A stretch of DNA of 64,000 bases from Sepiola atlantica (GCA_963556195.1 OY744529.1:62516580-62580579), one strand, 5' to 3'. Shown: positions 35,560 through 47,500, counted from the stretch's first letter. The notes: generated by a model not told the origin, from the letters alone. A program made the numbers and translations.

Positions 35560-36810
35560 TTGGTGCTATATTTATCCTGAAACAAATGCAAGAGAAGTGC
35601 CTTGGTAAGAAGAAGAACCTGTATCTTGCCTTTGTGAATCTGGAAAAAGCTTTTGACAGAGTGCCAAGGGAGGTTGTCTAATGTGCTTTGCATAAACAAG
35701 GGGCAAACGAGTGATTGGTGAAGGTAGAATTAACAGCAGATTTAGTGACAGCTTTTCTATTGAAGTAGGAATACATCAGGATTCTGTACTGAGTTCATTG
35801 TTTTTCATTTGTGTCTTAGAAGTGTTATCCATGGAGTTTCATACGAGTTGTCCAGAAGAGATGCTGTATGCTGATGATTTAGTATTTGCTTGTGAAACAA
35901 TGGATGACCTGCTTGTTAAGTTAAACTTGGAGCAATGCTATGGAAAGTAAAGGTCTAAAAATGAATGTTACCAGGACCAAAGTGATGATCAGTGGTTGTA
36001 GTGTTAGAAAGCCTTCAGAAAGAAGAAAATTCTCCTGCTCAGTTTGTGGAAAAGGAGTCAGGTGCAACTCAATTTTTTGTGGTACTTACAGAAGAAATGC
36101 AGTGGAATTACAGGTAGGTTGAGAGATGATAACCAGTTTGTGTGCAAGAAATGTAAGATGGATGAGAACTCAGATGTGAAGAAAGTATATTTGGATGGTG
36201 AAACTATTGTAGTTGTTTAGAAGTTTTGTAGCTTTGGTGATAACATTGGAGCACAGAAAGGAAAAGGTGCTAGTGTAATTGCAAGAGTTAGGAGTGAATG
36301 GAGTAAGTACAGGGAACTTTTGTCATTATTAACCAATAACGCATTACTACTGTCAGCCAAGAGAAGAGTCTATCAGGCAGCATATGTATGTAGTGTGATG
36401 ATGTATGGAAGTGAAACCTTGCCAGTGAGGGTTGAGGACATGCATTGTATGGAGATAAATGATATGAGAATGATATGATGAATGTGTAATATGAGTCTTA
36501 AAGACAGGCTTAGATTTGATGAACTCAGAGGAAGATTAAATCTGGACAGTATAAGGAGATGTGTGCAGAACAGGAGACTTTGTTGATTTGGTCATATTGA
36601 AACAATGGATGAGAGTTCTTGGGTTAGTCTATATAGAACAGTTGAGGTAGCAGGGTCAGTTTGTAGAGGAAGGCCAAGGAAAACATAGAAAGAAGTGATG
36701 ATGATGGATTTAAGATAAAGAGAGATAAACAAAGACTTGGCCAAAGATAGGTTGGTTTGGAAGTTAATTTTTAAAAGCCGTCCAACACTTGTCAGTTTAT
36801 AAACCGAATA
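35560..36810 (+). mobile_element. 5'-truncated LINE with C-terminal zinc-finger region
   Basis: The copy begins inside the reverse transcriptase: LAFVNLEKAFDRVPREVV (catalytic Asp), then HQDSVLSSLFFICVLE, and an intact MLYADDLVFACETMDDLL at 35867-35878. It continues with MESKGLKMNVTRTKVMISG and a Cys-rich segment, CSVCGKGVRCNSIFCGTY, resembling a PHD-like zinc finger. Next come MMYGSETLPVRVED and the standard 3' end with CCAACACTTGTCAG and GAATATGATGATTAA. Frames shift at least four times, so it is inactive. Fragments of it lie at 4493, 5280 and 10236, making it the most widespread coding repeat in the left half. Confidence 0.85.
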
Positions 36811-37040
36811 TGATGATTAACACTTCTCCCTGGTCTTGGTTGATGGAACGAGAACAATCTACCCCCATGGATTGAATAAAGGGTTCAGTTCAAAATTCTG
36901 TATAGGTTCTCAAGTGCGGCATAATAATTCTTGAGTTTGAAAAGTTGCACCTTAAAACGGTCCAACATTACATCGGCTGAAATGTGAGAATAACATCCAA
37001 GATGAGAATAGTAGTCTGAATAATACAAATAATACAGACT
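36811..37040 (+). repeat. tRNA-like repeat with inverted ends, 3' half
   Basis: CCCATGGATTGAATAAAGGG and, at the end, CATCGGCTGAAATGTGAG with AATAATACAAATAATAC match 51920-52072. It is joined directly to the preceding LINE tail. Confidence 0.7.
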
Positions 37041-37189
37041 TGCTTTAAGTTTTGCTTTAATAACTATACATTTTATTGCAGTTTTGTCATGAAATCCTAT
37101 GAAAATGGAATTAACCAGAAGTGGGAAGGAAAACTTGAAGCCATAAATTTGACCAGCTTTTCAGCATTTTTTGATAAATCTTCTTTTTT

Positions 37190-37600
37190 TTTATGGAAGT
37201 CACTCTAGACAAGGCGTGAAGCCACTTGATGTAAAAAGCTAAAAAGAACGAAAGATGATTATCACAAAGAGAGCAACTGCTTATCGACCATACCCTTGAA
37301 AAGACCAAGGCTATAAGTAGGAGGAAAACAGTCAGCAGGAAGAGAGTTCCACAAGCCTGCAGTTCTTGGAAAGAAGCTACTGAAATAGGAAGCCATATTA
37401 TAACGAGATATTTAGAACAGTGAGTTTATGAAAACCAACGAGTCAAATGAGCTGGAACAAAGGAAGCAGGAAATAAATCAGACAATTCTGAAGAATCATA
37501 GATTTTATAAAGAATACATGATCGCAAATTTAACATCATAATGAAAACGAGAATACCACCGATCCACCCGACCAGCAGCAAAATCCCACCCCTTAAGGTT
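37190..37600 (-). pseudogene. LINE 3' coding end, minus strand
   Basis: Closely similar to 38745-39060, the 3' end of the large minus-strand LINE. Shared text includes GAAGCCACTTGATGTAAA, AAGATGATTATC and GGAAGAGAGTTCCACAAGCC. Confidence 0.7.
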
Positions 37601-37604
37601 AGAG

Positions 37605-37855
37605 GTTCTGATGAAGATTTTTTACTCTACTAGCTTCTTTCCTTGGGCCACTTCCCTTTGGAATTCTCTTCCTGCTCCCTGTTTCCCTAACAGTACCAAC
37701 ATGCAGAAATTTAAATGTAATGTGAACAAACATCTTGCTGCCCAACTCCCAACCCAGGTTGCTCCCCATAAATCTGGCCTACTACCACATTAGCCCTTTA
37801 TGCTTCAGTGGCAATATGCTTTGCTTTGAGTGAAGAATAAAAGTTAAAAGTAAAA
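37605..37855 (+). pseudogene. LINE 3' end, plus strand
   Basis: The frame 37611-37793 contains FFPWATSLWNSLPAPCF and MQKFKCNVNKHLAAQLPT, the same ending as the LINE at 27906-28280. It abuts an inverted relative to its left. Confidence 0.8.
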
Positions 37856-38744
37856 TAATTTTTCAAAAGAGTGGAAGTTGAAAAGAATTAAGTTTGGGTT
37901 AGGTAAACGCATATGTGCACTAATCTTTTTTTTTATATGTTACTGTTAAAAGCGACTCTGTATTTTTTTCTAACAAGAATAAGTAAGAGGACAAAAAAAT
38001 AAAACTAAGATGGCTTCCAGGGTGCTGCTCAAACCATCCAAACCGTGTTTTTTTTATAAATTTTATTGGGAGGAGGGAGGTGCATGCATATGTACAATAG
38101 CACAGTCTCCCTCAGGTTTTTCCTTAAGATTGGATGTATCTTAGGCATCAGAGATTGACCCCGTCTCCCGACCCTTCACCTTTGGCGCATCTCGTGCCAA
38201 GTAAGTACTTAATTACATGCAATTAATTTGCGGAAGTCTTTTCAATTTTGTTTATCTATGTATTTATCTATATACTCGCTCTTCTAATGAAACCACCATG
38301 TGACATAATATCTCATTTAATGTGGGGTCCCCGGGTGCTTTTAAATGTAGTTGAACCATTTTCTTGGCTCTACCTCACATGTTGTTCGCCACTAGTGTTG
38401 ACTCCTACCCCATTCTCTTCTCCAACTTGTTTTTTTTTTTTTTTTAGGAAGTGCATTCATTCATTATTCGCTAGTAAAGTCATCTGACTAGTAATTATTG
38501 GTAAGATATGACTTCTCTTTTTCGACAGAAAATTGAGAGAAGCAACCAAGACAAGGGATTTTTAATTTTCACATTCTACATTATAGGCATTAAAACATTT
38601 TTTTATTTAGATCTTACATCATCACTACCACCCTAAAAATGCCACTCATGGTATGGTAATATGTTTTAACGCCATTCAGCCACACTGGAAACAACATGCA
38701 AAATTGTCATTAACACATACGCCCCTCTCTTGGCACTGCCCTGT
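37856..38744. other. No gene recognised
   Basis: AT-rich with a T16 tract near 38431. GACCCCGTCTCCCGACCC near 38157 may be a decayed SINE piece. Confidence 0.4.
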
Positions 38745-39185
38745 TTTTTTTTGTTTTTTTTAATGGAAATCGCTCCAGACAAGGCATGAAACCACTTGAT
38801 GTAAGGAGCTAACAAGAATGAAATATGATTATCGCAAAAACAGGAGATGCCTATTGGCCTTAGTCTTGAAAAGAGGAAAACGGTCATCAGGAAGAGAGTC
38901 CCACAAACCTCCAGTTCTTGTAAAGAAGCTACTGGAATAGGAAGCTGTATTACAATGAGGTATCAAAACAGCGAATTAATGGAGACCACTAAACCAATGA
39001 GTCAAATGGGCTGGAACAAAAGTAGCAAGGAATACATCACACACTTCTGAAGAATACATGCCATAATAGTACTTATAGAAAAGGCTGAGACTAGCAACAT
39101 CATGTCTGTGAGAGAGGGTATAGAGAAGAAGAAAGGGTGAGGCTAATCAAATTACAGATACATTTCTGCACCTAATTAAGAACCT

Positions 39186-40267
39186 TCAAATGGGACAGAG
39201 ATTCACCGACCCAAATATGACAACAGTACTCCATACATGGTCTGATAGTAGATTTGTAGAGATAGAAAATAGCCTCAGGTGTGAGAAAGTCTTTGGAGCG
39301 AGAGAACCGACTTTACAAGAAGCAATGGATCTAATGTATGAACTCCAAGATAGATTTAATGAGAGAGAAAGACCAAGAAGTTTCAGAGTCGATTTCTCCT
39401 CAAGAGCAGAGTCATCCATGAGAATCTCAGGAAGAAAAAGGACATGCCTACGATTGAAAGACACGAGCTGAGTCTTAACAAGATTAAACGAAACAAGACA
39501 TTTCGTACTCCAATCCACAAGTGAACTGAAGTCACCTTCTAGATCAGCTGCATATTTCACCTGAATAAAGAGTAGTATCATCAGCATAGATGTTAATTTT
39601 CTGAATAATGTTCTCTGGAATATAGAGAAGAAACAGTGTTGGGCCTAGAATAGAGCCCTGAAGAACACCAGAATTGATAGGAAAAGAGATTGAAGAGACG
39701 CCAAATAATGTCAAGAACCTCACCACCAATACAATAACCCTAAAGTGTGTGTACAAGACCAGAATGCCACACTCTGTCAAACTCCTTGTAAATGTCAAGT
39801 GCAATGGCTCTACCCTCTCCTGAATTATCCATAAACCAACAGATCTGCTCAGTTACAACAGTTAACAGACTAGCAGTTGAACAAAAACCATGAAAGCCAT
39901 ACTGAACATCACTAAAGACGCCAAGACCTTTCAGAAAATGAACAAGCTTGCCATTGACCAACCTTTCAAAAACTTTGCTAATAACAGAGGAGACTAACAG
40001 AATGATACTTAGTTGGGTCAGACCGATCACCAGCATTTTTAAAGATAGGAACAACAGAGGACACCTTCCAACAAGAAGGGAAACAGGACTGAGACAGAGA
40101 TTAAATAATTTAGAGAGGATAGAAGAAAGTTCAGGAGCATAACGCTTTAGAAGGACACCAGGAATTGAATCAGGACTGGAAGCTTTAGACTGGTCAAGAT
40201 CAGAAAGAACCCTAGCAATCATCTTTGGAGTGATAATGACAGAATCAAGAGACTGGTCAGTTTTCAA
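39186..40267 (-). pseudogene. LINE reverse transcriptase with intact YADD
   Basis: In order on the minus strand: ARVLSDLDQSKASSPDSIPG, FERLVNGKLVHFLKG, VQYGFHGFCSTASLLTV, VALDIYKEFDRVWHSGL (catalytic Asp), SGVLQGSILGPTLFLLYI, INIYADDTTLYSGE (39577-39588) and KLLGLSLSLNLSWSSYI. The normal KAFD is KEFD here. The pieces lie in three frames (39740-40267, 39544-39804, 39186-39587). The active-site pair is preserved, unlike the 25.8-kb relative. Confidence 0.85.
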
Positions 40268-40840
40268 AGGAAAACCAGGAAGAACAGCACCAGAATCATC
40301 AAGAGAAGAATTGTCAGCAAAAAGACAGCAAAGAGATCAGCCTTATCCTTAGAAGATGAAATAACCCGAAGACTATTAAAAAGAGGAGGAATAGCAGACT
40401 TGACACTATTAATAACACTATTGTAGATTCTCCAAAAATCACAAGAGCCAACCCTTTGAGGTGAGATAGTCACAAATCTTTTGAGAATAACTAGACTTAG
40501 CCTCAGAACTTGCTATTTTGCAGGCATTGCTAGTTCTTCTGTAGGATTGTCTAGAAACCTCAGAACCATCCCGACGATACTGATTAAAATAATTGTTACA
40601 ATGGACAATGGCAGAAACACAAATTGAAGATGAAAACCAGGGAGGAGAATAGGGTTTGGTCTGAAACTTACGATGAGGAATGAAGGTGTCAATTTCAACA
40701 AGAAGCCAGTTAGTAACCTTCTTAGAAGCATCATTCAGAAACATACCAAAGATTAGATCCCATGGAACGTCACATAGGAAGCTGCAAAGCCCATCCCAAT
40801 CAGCCTTCCTGTAATTAAACGTCTTCTCATGGACGATCAA
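40264..40840 (-). pseudogene. LINE linker region
   Basis: Two overlapping frames contain DWDGLCSFLCDVPWDLIF, PYSPPWFSSSICVSAIVH and SCDFWRIYNSVINSVKSA. These correspond to the region between endonuclease and polymerase in the 24.6-25.1 kb relative (PQWFTSEC..., RDFWKIYNSVMN). Confidence 0.8.
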
Positions 40841-40929
40841 TAAAAGACTTCACTGAAAAATCAACCTCAACATCATCAACAGCATGATTAGAAGAATACA
40901 ATGAAGAAGAAGAGGAAATAGAAAACGAG

Positions 40930-41290
40930 TCAGGGACAGAAGTGAGAAAAGATCAAGTAAGGATGGTTGATAAATATCATTATCAGGAAAACAGATGGGG
41001 AAGGTGACAAGTCATGAGACAGAGAAAAGTTAAGACAAATTTCACCAGCCAGATCTGTGCGGCTAGAGTGAGGGAGCCAGTCAGAATGGTGAGCATTGAA
41101 GTCACCAAAAACAAAGATGGAGCTTGATGGATGAATTTGCAATGCATCATCAATACTGCTGGATATAGCATCAACAACAGAGCAGTCATTGTCAGAAGGG
41201 GAACGGTACAATAAGAACAAATAGGAAGTGGAATGCAGCAAAGACAACCTCAGACAGATAAAAGGACACTCATGAGATTCAAAGCTGCAG
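40930..41290 (-). pseudogene. LINE endonuclease, C-terminal part
   Basis: STSYLFLLYRSPSDNDCSVV and FVFGDFNAHHSDWLPHSS include the catalytic Asp/Asn segment of the endonuclease. It continues the N-terminal half at 41641-41901 across a SINE insertion. Confidence 0.85.
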
Positions 41291-41296
41291 ATACGT

Positions 41297-41637
41297 TGGC
41301 CTTTTGGCTAAGATCAAAGTGTAGTATCTGTTCCGATGGATAGTACACGCTATAGACCAGTACCGTCTTGTCTTCGGGCCTTGATTCCGCCAGTCTGTAG
41401 GTTTGTCCTCTGCAGTTCTAGGAGGTCCACCCTCCCAGGCTTTGCCTTCTCACCCTTTGAGAAGGGGTTAGTTTATTGCTAATCGCCTGAGGCGCCTCTA
41501 CCGGGGAATGCCGATGGGGCTGCCCAGGCATTTTTTGTAGGCCAGAGCGCTCTTCATTCTCTAGGGCGCTGGCTTTTCAAATTCCACTTTCCCGACCTTG
41601 TGTCACATATTACCGCTGTGGGAGGAAGATAAATAAA
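41297..41637 (+). repeat. U2-headed SINE, long form, inserted in the LINE endonuclease
   Basis: Starts TGGCCTTTTGGCTAAGATCA, then AAGTGTAGTATCTGTTCC, matching the 5' end of U2 snRNA. The body holds GCAGTTCTAGGAGGTCCACC and CCGGGGAATGCCGATGGGG. The tail ends ...GGGAGGAAGATAAATAAA. The insertion is bounded by ACGT at 41293-41296 and 41638-41641. Removing it restores the LINE reading between LPIVR and the next part, ICSFESHE. The A-rich end and target duplication show that it moved by retroposition. Confidence 0.88.
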
Positions 41638-41640
41638 ACG

Positions 41641-41901
41641 TACAATAGGGAGATCCTTGTGAAGAAAAAGAGCAAGACCCTGCAAATGCGTGGAAGAGTC
41701 TAAGCGGACAAGAGGCAAATAACCATCCACATGTAGATCGTTGCTATTAATAGAAGCATCCAGATTAGTATCACAAAGAGCAAGGATGTCAGGGGGTTTG
41801 CCCAAGAGAAAAGACTTAACATCAGGAAAGTTTGACCTGAGACTTCTGATGTTACTATAGGAAATAGTAAGGTGTTTGTTGTGTGGATTTGTAGAAAACA
41901 T
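41641..41901 (-). pseudogene. LINE endonuclease, N-terminal part
   Basis: SYSNIRSLRSNFPDVKSFLL and DILALCDTNLDASINSND give the start of the endonuclease. The catalytic Glu position (ALNETNL in the relative) reads ALCDTNL here, a Glu-to-Asp change that may matter. Confidence 0.8.
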
Positions 41902-42074
41902 AATAATAAAAAGGGACAGAAAGGTAGAATCATTTCAAGACAAACCAAGCCGGAAAGAGACCCAACCATCAGCATTCAATCCCCTGGACTCCAAACAGGC
42001 TAGCTAAAAAATAAGCCCTTCAAAATCCTAATAGGAAGGGAAGGGGTTACTAGGCTGGCTGACAAAAAAAGTCT

Positions 42075-43070
42075 ACCCCTAAATTTGGGTTGTGATTACC
42101 TTTTTCAGTTCAGGAAAAGTCTGGAGATTGTTTTAATGGACATTATCTTGAGATAACCCCACAGATAAAAAGAAAATCTTGAGCGGTTGAAATCTGGTGG
42201 GTGTGAAGCTGATTTTGGATCATGCTTTCTACTGATGAGACACTCACCAAAGTGTCCCCGCATATCATTGAACAGTGATAAAACAAAGACTGTTGGACTT
42301 TCATGACTAAAACTATGTGGATAAGTCAGACAGATTGGAGTTTATTTGCACTAAATATAGTTGGATTGTAGAAAAGATTGTTAATTTTATAAACGATTCC
42401 ATGGGTGTATTTCTTACTACAATATTACAAAAAAAAGGTTTGGGCCAAGAATGTTCAACAGTCTTTGTTTTATCGTGATTCAATGATATGCAGGAGACAT
42501 TAGTGATCGTCTCATCAGTAGGAAGTGTGATCCTGAATAGGCTTCACACTCACCAGAATTAATCCCCCCCCCCCTGCCAATTTTTATCTGTGGAATTATC
42601 GCAAAAGTGAATACCTGACTTGTCCACCAAGTCCAAATCTTGAACATCCAACAGTCTTTGTTTTATCACTGTTCAATGATATTGGGGCACTTTGATAATC
42701 GTCTTATCAGTAGAACATGTGGTCCTGAAATAGCTTCACACTCATCGGACCATAACCCTCTAGAATTTTATCTGAGAGGTTATCGAAAAGGTAATCTCTA
42801 TCAAAACAATCCCCAGACTATTCATGAACTGAAGAGAAGAGCCATCATATCCAAAATTAGGGCAGTGCCAGGTGAAGAATGTGTCAGAGTTAGTGACACT
42901 TTTGCGCGTCGTATCTATACATGCTTATCATTAAACGGTGATAAAGCAAAGACTGTTGGAGATTTGGTGGACAAGTCAACATAGACTGAAGTTTATTTTA
43001 ATCAAATATGGTTGGATTGTAGAAAGAATTGTGGATTTGATTAAGGATTCCATTTTGGCATTGGGGGAGG
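42075..43070 (+). mobile_element. Tc1/mariner-like DNA transposon remnants
   Basis: The frame 42640-42984 carries HNPLEFYLRGYRKGNLYQNN, then IHELKRRAIISKI and DTFARRIYTCLSLNGD. This matches the end of a mariner-like DDE transposase, where the usual text is PLDFFLWGY-x-K-x-x-VY and a final RRI-x-x-CI-x-x-NG. The surrounding 1 kb repeats AACAGTCTTTGTTTTATC and AAAACAAAGACTGTTGGA in inverted orientation. At least two overlapping decayed copies seem to be present. The catalytic DDE residues are not present. Confidence 0.75.
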
Positions 43071-43770
43071 GGGGTAGGCTTGACTTTTTGATATACGGCA
43101 TAAACGAAAATTACTAAACTGCATGTGTTTTTTTACAATTGATTTTAATAAGATTCAGAACCTTCTCATCTTTCTTGCTTTAATTCTTCTTTTCTGTTAA
43201 TGTAATTCCATGACTTTCTTTTGTGTATACTGCATCATATAACTTTTAATAACAAATTTAAATTTTTAAAAACTTCAGACAAACATTGTATTTAATTAAA
43301 TCAACGAAGATGGAAATCTAATTATTATGATAAACTTCCAAGATTATCTCCCTTTATGTAACTCTTAAAAGAAAACTCGGAAATGCTAACACTTTAATGT
43401 CTAAAAAAAACGCTATTCTGTATTGTTCTTAATTCATCACACAAATAATCCATTAAATAACTATTTAATCTCGAAACTAATTGACAGGATTTGATTTTAA
43501 GCTAACAAAGCATTTCTTTTTTTAAGTTTTATTTTACAAACGTAATTGTATTTTGTAGTTTTTGGTGGAAGTAGTAATTCATAAATAGTTCAAAGTTTTT
43601 GAGAAAAATGTTATCTTACTCTCTTTTACTGATACTTGGTCTTTCCTACCATTTTAGAATTATTCCATAAAGAAGAAATCCTTTTATTTCAATTACAAAT
43701 TAAAACTTCTCACAAAACTCAATATTCTTCTATTTCTATAAAATATAAACTAGAATGTATAGCATGTTCC
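43071..43770. other. AT-rich sequence, nothing recognised
   Basis: No gene or recurring repeat recognised. Confidence 0.45.
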
Positions 43771-44196
43771 TATTTATTTGCCTCCCCACGAGGCCAGAGT
43801 TAGACACAAGGTCGGTTTTTAATGTGAGGAAAACCCAGCTCCCCAAAAAGGGGAACTCTGGATTGGGATAAATGTCACCTGCATATTTGACATTCTTTAA
43901 GTTGGCATCTCTGTCATTAATATATGCAACAAACAGAAAGCAACCAAGAACATGTCCTTGTAATACACCGAATTACATCTCCTATGGTGAAGAATATTGT
44001 CCTACAACTGTCTTCTACCGTTAGACTCAATAATTCCTGTTTAATAAAATCTCCAACACAGCTTAAATTGTTCTTTGAAATAAATTAAAATTGCCTCAAT
44101 CTAGAAGGATTTCTCCTTCACTGACAAAAGACAGAAAAGATGAAGTGTAGTATCAGAACAGATATTACACTTTGCTCCTAGCCAAAAAGGATAAGA
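43771..44196 (-). repeat. Composite retroposon: U2-like head, reverse-transcriptase fragment, SINE tail
   Basis: On the minus strand the order is a U2-like head (TTTTTGGCTAGGAGCAAAG, TGTAATATCTGTTCTGATAC), then a 220-base LINE polymerase piece reading VLQGHVLGCFLFVAYIND and NVKYAGDI, then the SINE tail (CCCCTTTTGGGGAGCTGGG, CCTCACATTAAAAACCGACC, CTCGTGGGGAGGCAAATAAA). The polymerase motif is YAGD rather than YADD. The polymerase piece and its junction GATTGGG...AAATGTCACCTGCAT recur at 34880. Confidence 0.7.
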
Positions 44197-46185
44197 AACT
44201 ATCATGTCAAACATAGTGAAACATTTAAATTAACCCTTGTTTCTGTCAAATAATAATAATGATGTAAAGCACTTGTTTATTAATACCAATATTAGTGATA
44301 TTTCATCCTTAAAAAACAAAAACTATACTGAAAATTATAATAATAATGTGAAATTGTTAGCAAAAATGCTAGATTCTGATGCCTAAAATTTTAAAAGATC
44401 AGGCGACAACCTAAGAAATCCTTTTCTACCGCTCATATTAATTTATATTGTTATATATATTATTTATAGCGTTTTGATTTTATAAAATAAACAGGACTGT
44501 TTATCAAGGTTCTATGAATTCAACGTTTTTTGCTTTTGTTTTGTTTTGTTTTTTACTAAAATCTAAAGAACTCATTTTAAAAAAAAATGTAATACATGTA
44601 TCACATGAAAACAAGGCTGTGGAGTTTGTAGTCCAAAACTCTGACTCTGATTCATGGAATTTTAAACAGTCCGACTCTGGATCCTCAAGCAATGAATTTG
44701 CTCTGACTCCATGGCCCTAATAATAACACCAAAAAACAACTTATTTCAAACTTTACTCTATCATTTTAAATTTGGTTATCCTGTTTTTGGCATTGAATAA
44801 TCTCCAAATAGAATAATTATATATTTTTTTAATCCATCCTAAATCAGTTTATCAAAGAAAAAGAAAATTGGTTTATATACTAATCTAGCATGCCAGGGGC
44901 ATGGAAAAACAGATAGAAGAGTTAAAAAGTGTGTGTAACATCTGTCTTTTAAAAATGCTCTCTCTATCTCCCCCCCCCCCCCACTCTCTGCCTCTATCAC
45001 CTTTCTTTCTCTCCATCACCCCCTCTCTTGCTTTCTCTGGAAAAATCGTTGCAGAATTACTACATAAGAACATTAAAACATCGCTCTAAATGTTGACTCC
45101 ACCCAGACTAATTCTCTTCCTGTTGGCCCCCGAAAGAATGAATATTAAAAAAAAAAATGTGCCTATATTTTGTCCAAGGTAATGCTGAAAAAGAATATAT
45201 CAGCTTTGTATGTCTTGTGTAGGTTTTACTTTTAGCTGGACACACATACAAACAACTTTCCTTTATATAATAGAAGACAAAACAAAACAAAGAACACGAT
45301 TTTAATCTAAACTAATAGTAGCAATAATTCAATGATAAAAAAACAACTTACCTTGCAAATTGAGATTGAGATTGAGATGGATTGTGGATAATTTTAAATT
45401 AAATTAAAACAAAGATTTATAATAATTTTTTAAATGATTTTCTAAAATGATTTTGTTTTTTAGTGAATTCATTGGTGAAATTAATTCTTTAAAAAAAATT
45501 TTGAACAAATTCCTTAAAAAAGATATTAAGTTAAAAAAAATTTGAAAGAAAAATATCAATTTTAGATTCTTTCTTATACGGATATATTAGAAATCCAGTT
45601 TGACTTCCATCCTATTATTTCTGCTCATTTCTTTTTTTAAAGATTTCTTTTTTTTTTTTTTTTAATCTAAGATAAAAAGTTATTTGTTTGCTTGTCATAA
45701 GACAAACCAAACACTTAGTGATTTAAGTATTTACATTTTGCATATAATTCTAAACTTTCAAAGACTAATTTATTGGTGTAAAAGAATATATATATTTATA
45801 TGTATATGGTACACATACATAGGTATGTATATTTTGGCCACTCTACTTTTAGTAAAGACCAAACCCAATGTTGATATATTAATTACATCATCCCAATCTC
45901 ATATTTTGGTCCTATCCCTATCATTAAAATAAACTACATATTTAAAGTAAAGACTATTTTCAATGTAAAGTAGGACCTTTTTTCAATTATTTAGGCCCTG
46001 TTGTTTTCCAAGCTGAGGTAGTTTTTGGATAAAGCGATGAAGCTAAAAGCAGAGTTTCCACTGCTACTTCCAGCTCTATTATTTTCAATCAACTCACTGG
46101 CCACCTCTTCTGCTACAATTACAAGAACTTTTAATAATACACTTAGTGTCTCAAGGACATGCAAATGACGGAGGGACATTTTCAC
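44197..46185. other. AT-rich sequence, no gene recognised
   Basis: Short biased frames only. A C14 run near 44971 and CT-rich sequence follow. A minus-strand frame at 45991-46185 (LHVLETLSVLLKVLVIVAEE) has plausible codon use but no recognisable family or splice context. Confidence 0.4.
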
Positions 46186-46189
46186 AAGG

Positions 46190-46309
46190 GGTAGGTGGCG
46201 CAGTGTTAGGATTTCGAGCGGTCAACACTATTTTATCTATTCTATTAGTCTAGGCAGCTGAAGGTCATTAAGTACCTGGTAAATATATGTATACTTGTTG
46301 TGAGAAGAG

Positions 46310-46343
<34 letters not shown>

Positions 46344-46345
46344 GC
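46190..46345 (+). repeat. tRNA-like SINE start followed by (TA)n
   Basis: GGTGGCGCAGTGTTAGGATT resembles a tRNA A box. The sequence runs into a TA microsatellite at 46319-46342. No clear B box was seen. Confidence 0.4.
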
Positions 46346-46446
46346 CTACCTAATCATCAGCACGGCATATATTCTCTGACAGCAAAATTAATTAAAAATA
46401 AGGCACATAACACAAAATGCATATCTAGAAAAGGAAGAAATACATT

Positions 46447-46447
<1 letters not shown>

Positions 46448-46505
<58 letters not shown>

Positions 46506-46506
46506 T
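46448..46506. repeat. (CA)n(TA)n microsatellite
   Basis: A CA run followed by roughly 20 TA units. Similar compound tracts lie at 48254-48340 and, TA only, at 48776-48828 and 61548-61564. Confidence 0.95.
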
Positions 46507-46509
46507 AGT

Positions 46510-46865
46510 AGGGTTACCTGGTGTTGCCCGAGTTAGTGAGATAGCATCATATGCAACATCATATTAAGGATAATTTACTATAACAGCAACCTTGATGTTT
46601 ATCAGTTAGATATCTTACCAACTGAGCTATTCAGATATATGTTAATACTTTTAATATAACGCTTATAAATGAACTAATTTAATTGTGAAAAATGTTAGAA
46701 ATATGTCGTCAGCTCCTTTAAGGGGCAGCTAGAAATGCAGAACTACTTCCATTATGTTCACATGCAAATTATACATGTGAATACACTCATATTTAAGGTA
46801 CACTTCCTAGTATGTCTTCGTTTTTAGGGACAGACATGCACAGACAGAGAAGTATTCTCCTTTAT
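46510..46865 (-). repeat. tRNA-derived SINE, candidate
   Basis: The complement of 46600-46640 reads TGAATAGCTCAGTTGGTAAG then ATATCTAACTG, strongly like the D-arm of a tRNA with its A box. The other end has the CCTGGTGTTGCCCGAG motif shared with 14860. The copy lies between two TA microsatellites. Confidence 0.6.
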
Positions 46866-46871
46866 TATATA

Positions 46872-47200
46872 TATATATAGTCTAAAGAAGCTTTGAGTTA
46901 TTTTAAACAAAAAGACAAAAAAAAGGAAAATGCAGTTTAAATTCCCAAAGAAACTAACTAAATCCAAAATAGTGTAGACTTAACATTTGTTGGAAAATTC
47001 ATAAATAAATAATATATAATAATAAGTAAATAAAATAAAAAGGGGGATTAAGTATCTAACAGTGAAACAAAAGCAGGAGACCTTAACGTAAGCATCTAAT
47101 ATTAACACGGGGATCTTCAGCTGTTTACCATGAAACTGTTTTGGAGATTTAAAAACAGGACAGTTATATGCATGGCTCTCCAATGGTACAGATAAAACTA
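46872..47200. repeat. Recent 329-bp duplication, copy 1
   Basis: Repeated at 47575-47903, exactly 703 bases away, with a single difference (T at 47142, C at 47845) and no gaps. It contains no convincing gene. Confidence 0.95.
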
Positions 47201-47472
47201 CCATTTCCCCAATAATCAAGTGTCGAAATAATTCAGCTTAAAATGTTACTTATACATAAATAAAAAAAAAATAATAATAATAATAATAATAACAATATAC
47301 TACCCTTAAGACTACCGTATGATATGGTAATTTGCATATCAAATAAAATTCTTTATAACAATAGTAATACTAGTAATAATAATAATAATAAAATACTATC
47401 TAAACACTACACCTACGAACCATTCTGCGATATGGTAGCTAGAAATAAAATTATATAGGAATTAAGGTTGCA

Positions 47473-47500
47473 TTAAAAAAAAAAAAAAAAAAAAAAAAAA
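47473..47500. repeat. Poly(A) tract
   Basis: About 28 consecutive A between the two duplicated copies. It may be the 3' end of a retroposon. Confidence 0.85.

Larger units (their letters stand above)
38745..41975 (-). mobile_element. Near-complete non-LTR retrotransposon, minus strand
   Basis: Reading leftwards from about 41975, the element has the endonuclease, linker, reverse transcriptase, thumb and a 3' end finishing in an A-tract (T-run on the plus strand at 38745-38765). The protein resembles the plus-strand LINE at 23836 throughout but is clearly a separate subfamily with its own 3' UTR. A SINE interrupts the endonuclease (41297-41637), and several frameshifts break the reverse transcriptase, although the Y-A-D-D site itself is intact. 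Confidence 0.85.

Noticed and set aside
45991..46185. A host exon on the minus strand
   Set aside because: Plausible composition, but no recognised family and no phased splice sites at its ends.
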